Shown here: positions 13,010 through 24,896 of the stretch, in pieces
Layout of the letters: each line of letters starts with the position of its first letter
Numbering within the stretch: the stretch's first letter is position 1
Source of the DNA: Microstegium vimineum
Taxonomy: Eukaryota; Streptophyta; Magnoliopsida; Poales; Poaceae
Assembly: GCA_022036555.1 (NCBI GenBank)
Contig: CM039141.1
Coordinates: 407,773 to 471,772 of the forward strand
DNA: 64,000 nt
Direction of reading: 5' to 3'
Translations under genes and position numbers: made by a program
Notes under the pieces: model-generated
What the model saw: the letters and a program-made list of their open reading frames with translations, nothing else
What the model was told of the DNA's origin: nothing
The model's database searches: none

Positions 13010-16000
13010 CGACCGTTGGCGCGGTCGGCGCTGGGCGATGCGGTGGCTGCGTCGCTGCGGCGCCCGGGTCACCGGTCGTACACCATGATGATCTATCGTT
13101 GGATCTGATGAGCAGTAGTTACGTACACGTATATATACTGCATGCGCTGCTGGGGGCTTCGATCAGATTCTCTTTCTCTACTGTAGAGAGCTACTTTGCA
13201 TCATGCATCTAGCTATCTACTACAGCTGTGGCGTCGTCGACGATGAGCACGCACAAGCACAAACCTAGCTAGCTACCTAGCTAGTCAGCGCGGAATCGAA
13301 TCGTGTATATATATCGAACAAATTAAAGCTAGATCGATCGGTAGGCTAAGATGATGCATCTGCAAGCGTACGTACTAAGCTACTGCAGTAGCTTTTTAGC
13401 TTCGCCATGCATCTATCCCTGGCAGTATACACTAAGTACACAGATGATTTCTTTTAACGCTAGGATTTTATTTTTACTGGGGTTTATGTTAACGGACGCC
13501 TGTACAAATCTGAGCTTAGAATCTACAGTGTAGACATATTTGGTGCAAATGCAGCATTTATACTGGCGGGTTTCTTAACAAACCGTCAATTAAAATCGAT
13601 TTACAATAGCTATTCTAGTTTTTACTGTGACTTTTGGGGTTCTTTTTTACTTGATTTTTTTAAATAGATTTACTTATTTGTTTGTTTATGATTGCCCTCT
13701 CTATATCAATGGCGCGAACTCCATATACAAAGATCATTCCTTTAGATTAGAACACTTGGCATCTCTTCATATCCTCTCTCTCTCTCTCTCTTTTGCCTCA
13801 TTCCTATCTATGGATGTGCAACTTCTGCAAAGACCAAATCATAATTGCCTTTAATTCCATCTTAGTGAGACCCATCTTTAGTAATTATCCAAATCTCTTA
13901 CAAATTATTTTCTCCATCTTAAATTGTAAGTCGTTGACTTTTTCAGATACATAATTTTAGGTACATAGATTTACTTTTTTAGCTAGTAATAGCTAGCTAG
14001 TAGCTGGCTAATAGTTTCTAGCAAGTAAAATTAGCTAGTAAACTATTAGATGTGGCATATATGTTTCATTAATATCCATTAGCTAATAGGTGGTGAGTTG
14101 ATTGGATTGACTATATTGGTCTTCCCCTCTATATAATATATTATCACTCCCTTCTCTCACCACATGACCCTCATCTCCATCCCTTCTCACATAGCCAAAT
14201 CCCATTCCATCTTACTCACCTTAATTTGCTAACACTGTCTCACCTCCTACTTCTCATTATATATCGTTGTTGTTGTTCCATCCCTCCACAAATCATTGGT
14301 GTGACTATGGCTTGCGGGAGGCGTGGCGAGGCTGGCACACCAGTGATTGGCTGAGTGGGCGTTAATAGGAAAAAAATTCTTGTCACGAACTATTAGTTGT
14401 TGTTAGCTTGGTTGAAACAACTAGTGACAAAAAACACTATCTAAGTACCTAGCTAATATATAGTTAGTTGTTTTTATTAGCTAACCTTATTTGGATCCAT
14501 CCCTAGGTAATTAGTTTTAGCAGCTAACTGTTAGTTGGATGGGTCCAATTAAGATCTATGTGCAACATTTGAGAAGACGTCTGCTACCAAGGTCGGATTT
14601 GGAATAATATAAAAAGATAGGGCTCATATCTCCAACCAACATCCCTTTTATATGTCCTTAACACTAGGATATTTTCTTCCTATTGTCACCTACTACTATA
14701 CCGGTTTTCGGAGGTGGACATTTTGACTTTACATAGACGGACAAGTGTCCACATCCGATAAAGCGTCACTATTTAATCATATTTTCCAAAGACGGACGTT
14801 ACAAGGTGACCGCCTTCGTTATTCGTTATTAGACAATTAAAATAGACGTTTGACTAAGGCAAGCAGTACAACGGTCATTGCGCAACTGTCTGTATGATGC
14901 CATTTTTGCATATAAATCCTTCTTTTATCGTAATAAATGAAGAAAGAGAATGACGTCGTCGTCTAGTTCGTTGACGGCACGGGCTCATGCTCCAAAGCAA
15001 AATTAGCATCCGACCACCCGTTGTGCAATTCACTGAATATGGCACTGCCGATCCATTGTGCGCTAGTACCTTTGTGCTCCAAACTAATGATGTCTAGAAG
15101 CTTGGATTTATGGCCTCAGTCGCTCTAGATCTGAGCATACGAGCAAGAACAATGTTCAACCACGTTCAGATGAATGGATAAGATAGTAAAGGAAAATTAG
15201 ACATAAATGTTCCAATCATAATTGATTTACGAGAAAGAAGAATATGTTATATTTTTTTTATGAAATGCATTATATTACACTAAATACAATATATGATTTT
15301 TACTTTGAAAGCTTTGTTTTACATCAATTAACAACATAGTGATATATAGAATTGATATTCATGATTGATTATGACTACGTATAAGCATTAAGTGATTTGT
15401 AAACAGCTAAATAGATAACAAATGTCTTTGGGTTGTATGAGTTGTCTGTATTGTACATTTTAAGAACTTATTATGTTTGCGTTGTACATGGCCTAAGGAT
15501 GTCCACTTCTTCGATAGAGACATTTGACTTAAAGAATCTGTCTTAGTTAATTGAGAATTACAACAAAGACAGGCACTTCTCCCTATGAGCCCCGGCCCCT
15601 CCATTAACTAACGGAAGTGGCGTCCTATAAATACTCCCGCCTCTGTTAATCTAGGGTGCGTATATGTGTGTTTCTTAAAATGTTTTTAATAGTACTAGAT
15701 TATGTCCGTGTGGATGTACGTGTTTAAATGGATTTGTATTTACCGTAAGAAAAGTTATATATACAGGGAGGGTATAAGCAGTAGTCACTGCTCTATGTAT
15801 ATTCGTCGAATTTTATACGGTAGCACTCGCTACTATACTACTATATCTAAACATCGCGGTTGATGCGCGTGCACCATCGATCTGTCCATGATTTTAGACT
15901 ATAGGGAACTGAAATTAAGGTCCTTGCATTGGGACCATTAATTGGTATGGTGCATCTCCATCTATTCTAGTAATAATATCGTGAAACTAAAAAGAAAAAG

Positions 16001-16071
16001 AAAAGTCTAAGAACCGCCGCGGTATCTGATCTCTCTGCAGGCATGGTTGGTGCGGTGGTGACAGGTACGGG

Positions 16072-16548
16072 TCAAGATGTCAACGAGGAATTTTCCGTCG
16101 GAGTTTACTGCCTCGTCCCCGTCTCTGTGGGGGAAAATTCCCAACCATCCCCGTCCCCGTAAAGCTTGATGAGGAGCACTTTTGACCCATCCCCGTCCCC
16201 GCTCGGGGATGAATCCCCGCGGGGATCCCCATGGTCGGCTATGGGCGGTGGGCTGTGGCCTGTAGGAGACAAGGGGGTGCGTGGGGAATCTAATTCTCGA
16301 ATTTTTTGTGAGTCTTCTTTCATGGGCTTTGCTTTTTTTTGGGTCTTCTTTCATGGGCTTTGCTTCACGGGGCGGGGATGCGGGGATCGGGGTCGGGGAG
16401 CAGGCAACCATCCCCGTCCCCGCGATCCCCGACGGGGACAACAATCATACTATTTTCATCCCTGTGGGGATCAATTCTCTACCATCCCCGTCCCCTAATG
16501 GAAGAAATCCCCGCGGGGAATCGGAGATCGGGGCCGTTGACATCTTGA
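16072..16548. mobile_element. GC-rich MITE with 8-bp target duplication (hAT-like)
   Basis: The inverted termini tcaagatgtcaac and gttgacatcttga bound a 477-bp element rich in 'catccccgtccccg' and 'ccccgcgggga' motifs. The identical 8-mer ggtacggg flanks both sides (16064-16071 and 16549-16556). An 8-bp duplication fits the hAT superfamily. It ends about 350 bp before the TATA box of the nicotianamine synthase gene, inside the likely promoter. Open frames in it are spurious. Confidence 0.8.
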
Positions 16549-16897
16549 GGTACGGGCGACCGAAGCAGCAGCAGCAGTTATAGCAGCTAGCTAGCTAGCT
16601 AGAGAGAAAATGATGCCGCCCCGCCGCCGATGGATCATGATCGTCCAAGGAAGGTCGTCAGGTCAGGTCAGCCGGAGTCGGAGACGAAGAAGCCAAGACT
16701 CTGCAGGCAGCAGAGAGCGAGGCCGCTACGGTCCAAGACACATCTCGCTGCCACTTGGGCCCATGTCCTATTGTACCTGGGCTAGCACGTATCACCCCGC
16801 TCGCTGCCACCTGGGCCCCTCCACGCTGCCACTTGTGCTCCATGCATGCCCACACGCCTGGGCCTGGGCCTGGGCCTGGGCCTGGCCTGCCATCTTC

Positions 16898-16904
16898 TAT
16901 ATAT
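16898..16904 (+). promoter_or_regulatory. TATA box of nicotianamine synthase gene
   Basis: A tatatat lies in the context cttctatatatgctttg, followed by a short leader with CACTCACTC repeats and the ATG 107 bp further on. This places transcription start near 16930 and rules out the longer in-frame open frame that would begin upstream at 16846. Confidence 0.7.
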
Positions 16905-17010
16905 GCTTTGCCCTGCGCACTCACTCACTCCAGTCTCCATTCCAAAGCGAAGCAACCGCCGAGCCGAGCCGAGCCTGCCCTCCTCCACACTCACTCACTC
17001 CACAGTAGTC

Positions 17011-18123
17011 ATGGTGGCCGCCATGGGCAAGGAGGAGCAGCAGCCGCCGCAGGGAGAGGAGGGGAAGCTCGTCGTCCAAGAAGAAGAAGAAGAAGAAGTC
17101 CAAGCCGGCCAGCAGGTCGTCGTCGACGACGAGACGGTCGCGGCGCTGGTGCACAAGATCTCCGGCCTTGCCGCCGCCATCGGGAAGCTTCCGTCCCTGA
17201 GCCCGTCGCCGGAGGTGAACGAGCTGTTCACGGAGCTAGTGACGGCGTGCATCCCGCGCAGCAGCGTGGACGTGGAGCGCCTTGGCCCTGAGCTGCAGGA
17301 GATGCGCGGCCGCCTGATCCGGCTGTGCGCCGACGCGGAGGGCCTGCTGGAGGCGCACTACTCCGACCTGCTGGCCGCCTTCGACAACCCGCTGGAGCAC
17401 CTGTCGGCGTTCCCCTACTTCAACAACTACATCCTGCTGAGCCAGCTGGAGCACGGCCTGCTGGCGCGCCACGTCCCCGGCCCGCCCCCGGCGCGCGTCG
17501 CCTTCGTCGGCTCCGGCCCGCTGCCGCTCAGCTCCCTGGTGCTGGCGGCGCGCCACCTCCCGGCCGCCTCCTTCGACAACTACGACATCTGCGGGGACGC
17601 CAACGAGCGGGCGAGCCGCCTGCTGCGCGGCGACGGCGCGCTCCAGGCGCGCATGGCGTTCCGCACCTCCGACGTGGCGGACCTCACCGCCCGGGACCTG
17701 TCCTCGTACGACGTCGTGTTCCTGGCGGCGCTGGTGGGCATGGCCGCCGAGGAGAAGGCCCGCGTCGTGGAGCACCTCGGCACGCACATGGCCCCCGGCG
17801 CGGCGCTGGTGGTGCGGAGCGCGCACGGCGCGCGCGGCTTCCTGTACCCCATCGTGGACCCCGAGGACATCCGCCGCGGCGGCTTCGACGTGCTCGCCGT
17901 GCACCACCCGGAGGGGGAGGTCATCAACTCCGTCATCATCGCGCGCAAGCCCGTCGCCGCCGAAGCCGCCGGCGGGTTGGGAGTAGCTGCCGACGAGCTG
18001 GTGGGACACGCGCACGCGCATGGCGGTGGCGCCGTGCTCAGCAGGCCCTGCCTCTGCTGCGAGATGGAGGCCCGGGCGCACCAGAAGATGGAGGAGGTGG
18101 CCGTCGAGCAGCTGCCGTCCTAG
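17011..18123 (+). CDS. NAS3: Nicotianamine synthase, NAS3-like (class II)
   Basis: An intronless gene for 370 residues. NAS condenses three S-adenosyl-methionine molecules into nicotianamine, the chelator used for Fe, Zn and Cu transport and the precursor of mugineic acids in grasses. The conserved core is clear: PEVNELFTELV (67-77), HLSAFPYFNNYILLSQLEHG (130-149) and the Rossmann-like VAFVGSGPLPLSSLVL (163-178), followed by YDICGDAN. The start chosen is the first ATG after the TATA box; a second in-frame ATG at 17023 (MGKEE) could also serve. An acidic stretch (EEEEEE, about 24-29) and a Cys/His-rich tail make it longer than the roughly 330-residue class I enzymes, as in panicoid class II NAS. 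The coding sequence is strongly GC-biased. Numbering as NAS3 rests on overall resemblance only. Confidence 0.93.
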   Translation: MVAAMGKEEQQPPQGEEGKLVVQEEEEEEVQAGQQVVVDDETVAALVHKISGLAAAIGKLPSLSPSPEVNELFTELVTACIPRSSVDVERLGPELQEMRGRLIRLCADAEGLLEAHYSDLLAAFDNPLEHLSAFPYFNNYILLSQLEHGLLARHVPGPPPARVAFVGSGPLPLSSLVLAARHLPAASFDNYDICGDANERASRLLRGDGALQARMAFRTSDVADLTARDLSSYDVVFLAALVGMAAEEKARVVEHLGTHMAPGAALVVRSAHGARGFLYPIVDPEDIRRGGFDVLAVHHPEGEVINSVIIARKPVAAEAAGGLGVAADELVGHAHAHGGGAVLSRPCLCCEMEARAHQKMEEVAVEQLPS

Positions 18124-19769
18124 CTTGCTTGCTTTCTTGTCTGTTGGATTCCCGGCCGTCGATCGAGCCGGCCGCCCGCCCGCCCGGACATTTGATTTTC
18201 GGAGTTGCATGCGTCAACGACATCCATCTATAGTGCTACTAGTAGTATCATGTATCGATCCCCCTACATCTACATCTACATCCACATGCATGGTAATAAT
18301 CTGCAGGTTGTTGACCGCACGCACCATGTCTCATCCATCCCTTTGCATGCATGGTGGTGTTACTATCGCTGAGTTATTATTATTATTACTAGCTCTAGCT
18401 GGTGTATTAATTTATTATGATCTGTCTGTTACTACTGCTATCACTGAGTAGTAGTGTGGTTAAACTATTTGTTGGCCGGTGTCACTGCTGTATGTGTGCA
18501 TGATATGTATCCATGTTATCACTAAGGGTATGTTCCTGCATGTTATCACCGTTAGCTTTTCTTCTATCCCGTAAATTGATTAAATCTGATGCTGATTGTC
18601 ATTTGTCATGTTAGGCTATATATACATATACATATATATATATACATACATATATATATATATATAATGTATATATATATATGTTTGGATACATAAAGCT
18701 AATATATATGGAGTACTAGCTGTTAATAATTAATTTTACATTCAATGGGTCCAACTACTTGTTACTAGCTAATACAGCACAGTACTATCCAACAAACAAC
18801 TAGTATGTCACTTGTTACATCTAACCAGCTAACAATACAGCTTCTAGTTAGCTAGCAGCCAATAAACCCAAAGGGTTTTGTCACTATATTATTATGTGCT
18901 CTCTTCGTCCAAAAATAAGTGACGTCTTGGACCATTCGTTTTATTTATTTTTTCCTATACAAATAATAAAACAAAAAAATCATTAATTATTAAAGTATCT
19001 CTAATGATAAAAATAAGTCACAAAAAAATAAATAGTTTTTACTTAAAAATTATTAAAAAGACCAATGGTTTAGAAAAAGGAAGTCTAAAAGTAAAAAATG
19101 TCACTTATTTCGGGAGAGTACTTGCAATCTCAATTAACTGAACAGTGAGTCAAGTTAAACAAGCCTTCGCCCGGCATGAATTCCCAAATGATTGGACTGC
19201 GGTATGCAGGATCAATGCTCTGGGGCACCAAATGATTGGACGACTAGAAATGTGTGCCGGCCATTTATTTGCAAAATGCATAAAATTCGTTGAGGACAAG
19301 ACACCGGCAATATTCATTCTGTGAGGCATCCTCTCCTCTCGGCCTGCAATTGATGAACGCCAACAAGCCATACGGCCGACGCACTACTTTTCCTAGTGGG
19401 CCGAATAGGGTATTGCTCTAGTTGGGCTGAGAAATGATGGTGGGCTTTGTTTGTTTGTTTGTATAGAAAAGGAATGAGGAACAGGGGGACCGGCCGACCG
19501 GAAGAAGAGGCCGAACCGCACGAATCCCACTCCCACTCCAACTCCAACTCCACTCCACTCTCCGCACTCCTGGAATCGAATAAATTAGTCTAGTGGTGCT
19601 AGTGTAGAGCCCTTCCGATCCGGTCCGGCTGGATTCCTTCCTCATCTTTTGTTGGCATCTTCTCCGATCAGATGCAATCTCTCCGTCGCCGTCCCTAGCA
19701 ACCGCACGCACTTCCTCGCTCGCCTCGCCGCGAACCCTAGAGGGAGGGGTAGGTGTCGCCGGCTCGCCC
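18124..19769. other. Intergenic, NAS 3' flank to ALDH promoter
   Basis: This holds the NAS 3' UTR, a TA-rich microsatellite region (about 18616-18690), diverged MITE text (18720-18870) and a Stowaway-like MITE (18899-19118). The GC-rich 19.5-19.77 kb leads into the ALDH gene. No gene was seen. Confidence 0.55.
18899..19118. mobile_element. Stowaway-like MITE
   Basis: The left end ctctcttcgtccaaaaataagtgac is mirrored by the right end gtcacttatttcgggagag, followed by ta. The interior is AT-rich. This is the usual arrangement of diverged grass Stowaway (Tc1/mariner-type) elements. Confidence 0.65.
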
Positions 19770-22700
19770 ATGGCCTTCTGGTGGCCGCTGCTGGTGCTCG
19801 CCGCCGCTTACGCGCTCTGCCGCCTGCTCCTCTTCCTCATCCCGCCCACCGTCCCATCCATCGACGTCGACGCTTCCGACGGTACCGCCCCTACTGCTTT
19901 CGGATTTTGTAAGGCTGGGCAGGGCTTTGTGAGGGTTTATTGATTCAGTGTGTTCCGATTTGGCGCAGTGTTGGCTAAGGAGGACAGCTTCATCTACGTA
20001 AGTCCCTCCCCCCTCTGCGCCTGTCCACTCGTTGCTCTTGATTTGAGGAGTTGAGGTGTCGGTATCCTGGCCTCCTGGGAAGCAAAGCAATGTTCCATTC
20101 CATTGTGATTCTGTTGTGCTAGTACCGCTGCATCCAGTTAATCTGCTTCCAACAACGAACTCATATATTGCACTGGTGGTTAATGCGGTTTAGATCTTAG
20201 CCCTCTCCAAGTGGTTCAGCAATCAGCACTGTAGTCTGTATGTAAAAGGATGGCACACCTACCTGTTGTTACTTTTCAGTCTTATCTGCGCTCATATAGG
20301 TTTCAGAAAGGGCTAGGCATGGCTTTCTCTGCAAGCGTAGCGGTGGTTTGCTTCCAGCTGATGGTGAATCACTGGCATTTGCTTGAAATGTCTTGTTGTG
20401 GCCAATGGCCATGACCATTGCTGTTCTGTCCTCGGAACAAACAGCAATTTGTTTCCAGCTCATTGCTCTTGTCAATTGCCAGAATGTATCATCCATTCTA
20501 ACTTTGTCTGCTGCTGCTGCTGCTGCAGATACCGAGAAAGGGTAAAGCAGCTCAGACTGACAAGGTCCAATGCTATGAACCAGCGACCATGAAATACTTG
20601 GGCTACTTCCCTGCATTGACTCCTGATGAGGTATATTGCTGCCTTTTTTTTCCTAGTTAAGATCTCTCTAGTCATGCATTGCCATTACCGCCTCTATCTA
20701 GAGGAATCGATGCAGTGTTCTTGCAACATGTTGAACTTCATTACTGTTTCTTTATTTGGGTTTGATTGTGGTCTTCCTCTGGGTAATCAGGTCAAGGAAC
20801 ATGTTGCACAAGCCAGGAAAGCTCAAAAGATATGGGCAAAAAGCAGCTTCAAGCAAAGGCGCCAGTTTCTTCGAATCCTTCTCAAGTATATACTTGAACA
20901 TCAGGATCTCATATGCGAGTAAGGTCCCAACTTCTTCACACGTCCTGACATCTGGAAAAGTGAACTCAAATCTATTTATGCTGTGCAGGGTATCGTCTCG
21001 GGATACTGGAAAGACTATGGTTGATGCTTCATTAGGTGAGATAATGACCACATGTGAGAAGATTACCTGGCTTTTGGACGAGGGTGAGAAGTGGTTGAAA
21101 CCTGAATACAGGTTAGAATCCTCAAAATTAAAGTAACTTAGGACCTTATATCCTTTGCTGGTAGAGGTGGATATCTGCTCGTATGGGTGATACTGGAAAT
21201 TAAACATCTTAAGGAAAACACAAGTCTAGTACTTAATGTATTGGGCCTACATGATAAAATCTTGAATAGTTGGTAATCTGCAGATTCTGCTCACTCTTGC
21301 GGTCTTGCCTGGGATAAACTTTGTGTTCCTTTTTTGATGCCCGTAGTATTGTTAATTGACATGATGTTTTTTTACAAAGTAAAAGTAGTGGTCTCTTATT
21401 GTGTGTCCCCGATCAAATAAATTGTTGGGATGCTTGCTTTTTTTTGTTGCTCAGATCTACTGGGAGATCAATGCTGCATAAGAGAGCAAAAGTTGAGTTT
21501 TACCCTCTTGGAGTGATTGGTGCGATTGTATCTTGGAATTATCCCTTCCATAATGTTTTTAATCCAATGCTGGCTGCAGTATTCTCCGGTAATGCAGCAG
21601 TTATAAAGGTAGCATCATTATATAGCACCAGAATGAGGGTTTTTATTCTTTGGACATTGTTTATAGTCTATTACCTTGCCTTGTTGATGGTGCTCGGCCC
21701 TAGCTTTGGGGCATATTTTTTTTTCTCTAATTATAAATACTATAAGGTCTAAATCCCTGAAATTACATTGTCTAATCTGTTCTTTAACAAACCATTTTCA
21801 TGTACACATCATGGTCTCATAGATCAATTTTGTTATTCAGCAATCTTGATACTCCTGTTTTATGTGCCCCCATTGAAGCTGAGGGCTATGATTTATGTGT
21901 TGTATCTTTAATTATCCTTTTGTTGAGTTAACCTAATATAATCTTCTAGAAAATAGGAAATTGCGTATTGAATATGTTGGCTCATAGAAAGCACCCTTCT
22001 CAAATAAACAAGGAACATTCTCTACCGAGCTTTCATTGGATGGATCTTTTCATTTCTACTGAATGTTGATAGAATTGCCTCTCTCTGTCTCTCTCTCTCT
22101 GTTATTTTCCTCTCCATAATGAAATGACACACAGCTCTCCTATGTTGTTCAAGAAAGAATGTAGTGTGGCAAGACTGCATACAATTGTGCCATTAACTTT
22201 TTTTTTCTTGTTTTTGTAAGTTATGAAATGTATTTATATGTTATATATACACCTTTCTGCTGCGCATAGACTATTATGGTGTCCTAAAATATGTTTCATC
22301 TGATTTCTGATGTACATTAGACATTATTCAAGATTATTCTGACTGGTAAAATGCCCTTTTATAGGTCTCAGAATATGCGAGTTGGTCAGGCTGCTTTTAT
22401 TTCTGTATCATACAAGCAGCCCTTTCAGCTGTTGGTGCACCTGAGAATCTGGTGCACGTAATAACTGGGTATGAATGCAGCTTTCTATATTCTTAGTTTA
22501 CAGGCTAGATGCACATTGCTTACCTGAACCCTGTTTTTTGTTTGTTTTTAGTTTTGCGGAAACAGGCCAAGCTCTTGTATCATCAGTAGACAAAATAATA
22601 TTTGTGGGATCTCCTGGTGTTGGAAAAATGGTATTACCTCTCATCTGAACTTCTGAAGTAGTGTTTGCTTAAGCTCATGCCATTAATATTCTTCGTTTTC

Positions 22701-24896
22701 AGTATATGGTTTGGTGGATCCTGTCTAACCTATGAGCAGCCTTTTGTGCTTGCTAAATCAACTGATTGCTCATAGTTATCCCCCTTGGCTGCCCAGATAG
22801 GCCATGACCAATTGCCACAAAAGTGACAGGCCTAATAAGGACGAAACACGTTTATTAGATATTATACCTGCAGCACAATGTGCATCTATTTTGTAAAGGA
22901 ATTATGTTGCCAGAATCTGTCTTCTAGCATATACTTTCCTGCCATTTTAGGTACAAGTATTACAATGGAATAAGATATGTATGCTAAAGTTTTTCCTGTC
23001 CTCTATGGCTCTATCATTTCCTCTGTTCTGACGTCTTCTTTTTTATTTGTTATTGCAGATCATGGAAAGGGCATCAGAGACTCTAATACCTGTAACTCTT
23101 GAGCTTGGGGGCAAAGATTCATTTATTGTGTGTGAAGATGTAGATCTACCCAGTGTAAGGGAGTTTATATTGCTTATGCCATGAACATCATATTTTCTTG
23201 AAATCCTAGCAGTGTACTGGACCTAATCTGTTGTCTTTTCATGTTTAAGGTTGTTCAAGTTGCTGTTAGAGCCTCTCTGCAATCTAGTGGGCAGAATTGT
23301 GCTGGTGCTGAAAGATTTTATGTTCACAACGACATCTATTCTGCCTTTGTTTCGCAAGTAGTAAAGATAGTCAAATCTATATGTGTTGTAAGTAACAGTC
23401 ATATTTTTCCTTACCTTCCGGGTGTTGTACTGTTAAACAGAGATCAGGACCTTGTGCTGTCATTTCTGTATTATTGTCTGTTATTGCTATGTCTTACAAA
23501 CAAATGCGAATCTTTGAATTAACACATGAGACTATGGGTATACTTTTGACAGATTTGCAAATTGTGTTGCTTTTCAAGGTTTACATGAAATTTGTTAGTT
23601 AAAGCTTATCTTAATTTAATAGGCGGCCCTAAACAGTTTCAGTAGATAACCCATGGGTGTATCAGCAACATCTTTAGATGCCGATGAAATATTTTTCAAT
23701 TGTTTTGTTGACACTTGTACTTTTGCAGTAGTACTCATGGTTTGCCCCTTTGTTATTTTTCTAGGGCCCCCCATTGTCAGGCAGATATGACATGGGTGCA
23801 ATCTGTATGATGGAGCACTCTGAGAAACTTCAGAATCTTGTTAATGATGCCCTAGACAAAGGTGCCGAAATTGCCGTCAGGGGGAGCTTTGGCAATCTTG
23901 GTGAAGACGCAGTTGATCAATTTTTCCCTCCAACTGTCCTGGTGAATGTTGATCACACAATGAAAATTATGCAAGAAGAGGTAAGCTGGAGTAAATCTTT
24001 GATTTCCTTTAGTACAAGTGTTACTGGTGTTAGTGTTAACATTGTCAGTTGCTGATCAACAGGCATTTGGACCGATTCTGCCAATCATGAAATTCAGTTC
24101 CGATGAAGAGGCTATCAAACTTGCAAACGACTCAAAATATGGTCTTGGCTGTGCTGTTTTTTCTGGCAACCAGAAGCGTGCCATCAGAATAGCATCCCAA
24201 ATACACTGTGGGGTAGCAGCAATCAATGATTTTGCTTCAAGTTACATGTGTCAGGTAAGTGTAATTCATGCTCTGCCTGTCCTATGATCCAGTTAAACAC
24301 AGAATTGAAGCATGGTGCTGGTGATAAGAAGCTATATCTTTTGCAATTTTTCTCTAGTGGCTAGTAAGCCCACATATCCTGTAGTGTCTAGTGTTTATGT
24401 TTCAATATCACATCATGCTTATGTTGTGTTACACTGCCAATGCAAGTATGCTTATTTGTGTTTCTGGCTGCAGTCTTTGCCATTCGGTGGTGTTAAAGAC
24501 AGTGGATTTGGGAGGTTTGCTGGTGTAGAAGGCTTGCGAGCTTGCTGCCTGGTGAAGTCTGTTGTAGAAGATAGATTATGGCCATATATTAAAACAGTGA
24601 TCCCGAAACCTATCCAGGTCTACTACTTCCCCAATCCCCACGATATAATAAATAGTTTGATCTGCATAGTTTATTTGCTTGGTTCTTGCAGCCCTGATAT
24701 GATATTCAGCTGCTTATCATTTATTTTGCAGTATCCTGTCTCAGAGCATGGATTTGAGTTCCAGCAGTTGCTTGTGGAGACTCTGTATGGCTATAGCGTG
24801 TGGGACAGGTTGCGGTCCCTTGTGAATCTTATAAAGATGGTTACCGAGCAGAACTCTGCCCCGGCTTCAAATGTGACGACGAAGAAAAGGCGATGA
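19770..24896 (+). CDS. ALDH22A1: Aldehyde dehydrogenase family 22 (ALDH22A1)
   Basis: A complete 593-residue protein in 14 exons: 19770-19881, 19969-19997, 20529-20630, 20791-20918, 20989-21111, 21455-21608, 22365-22468, 22552-22630, 23059-23154, 23250-23387, 23765-23980, 24063-24254, 24474-24617 and 24732-24896. All junctions are GT-AG and in phase. It is an NAD(P)-dependent dehydrogenase that oxidises aldehydes to acids. Residues 4-25 form an N-terminal hydrophobic anchor, as in plant family 22, which suggests a membrane or secretory location. The cofactor loop GSPGVG lies at 270-275, the catalytic Glu at 292 (LELGGKD) and the catalytic Cys at 326 (GQNCAGAERF). The C terminus is basic (KKRR). 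In maize the family is linked to drought and salt tolerance (established knowledge); its physiological substrate is not well defined. No defect is visible. Confidence 0.96.

Larger units (their letters stand above)
7341..16071. other. Gene-free intergenic region, repeat-rich
   Basis: The first few hundred bases should be the ARP2 3' UTR. Beyond that I see no gene. The region holds a MITE (7657-7799), a MITE fragment (8221-8282), short tandem repeats, a CACTA-like element (10746-11144), a degenerate foldback (about 12440-12640), an (AT)n tract (12919-13007), and MITE-like debris around 13950-14555 built from 'agctagtaa' and 'gctaactgttag' phrases. The open frames in it are short and without family features. 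Confidence 0.6.

Noticed and set aside
12902..13108. Tyr-Ile repeat open frames across the AT tract
   Set aside because: Translation of a dinucleotide microsatellite.
16007..16583. Open frames on both strands across 16.0-16.6 kb
   Set aside because: They lie in the GC-rich hAT-like MITE and cross its termini.
16846..17010. In-frame upstream extension of the NAS open frame (55 more codons)
   Set aside because: The upstream ATG lies 5' of the TATA box at 16898 and the extension has no similarity to NAS proteins, so the ATG at 17011 is preferred.
17236..18210. Long minus-strand open frame over NAS, and the plus-strand frame 17325-18233
   Set aside because: GC-rich shadow frames of the NAS gene, with no domain features and Arg/Ala/Gly-rich composition.
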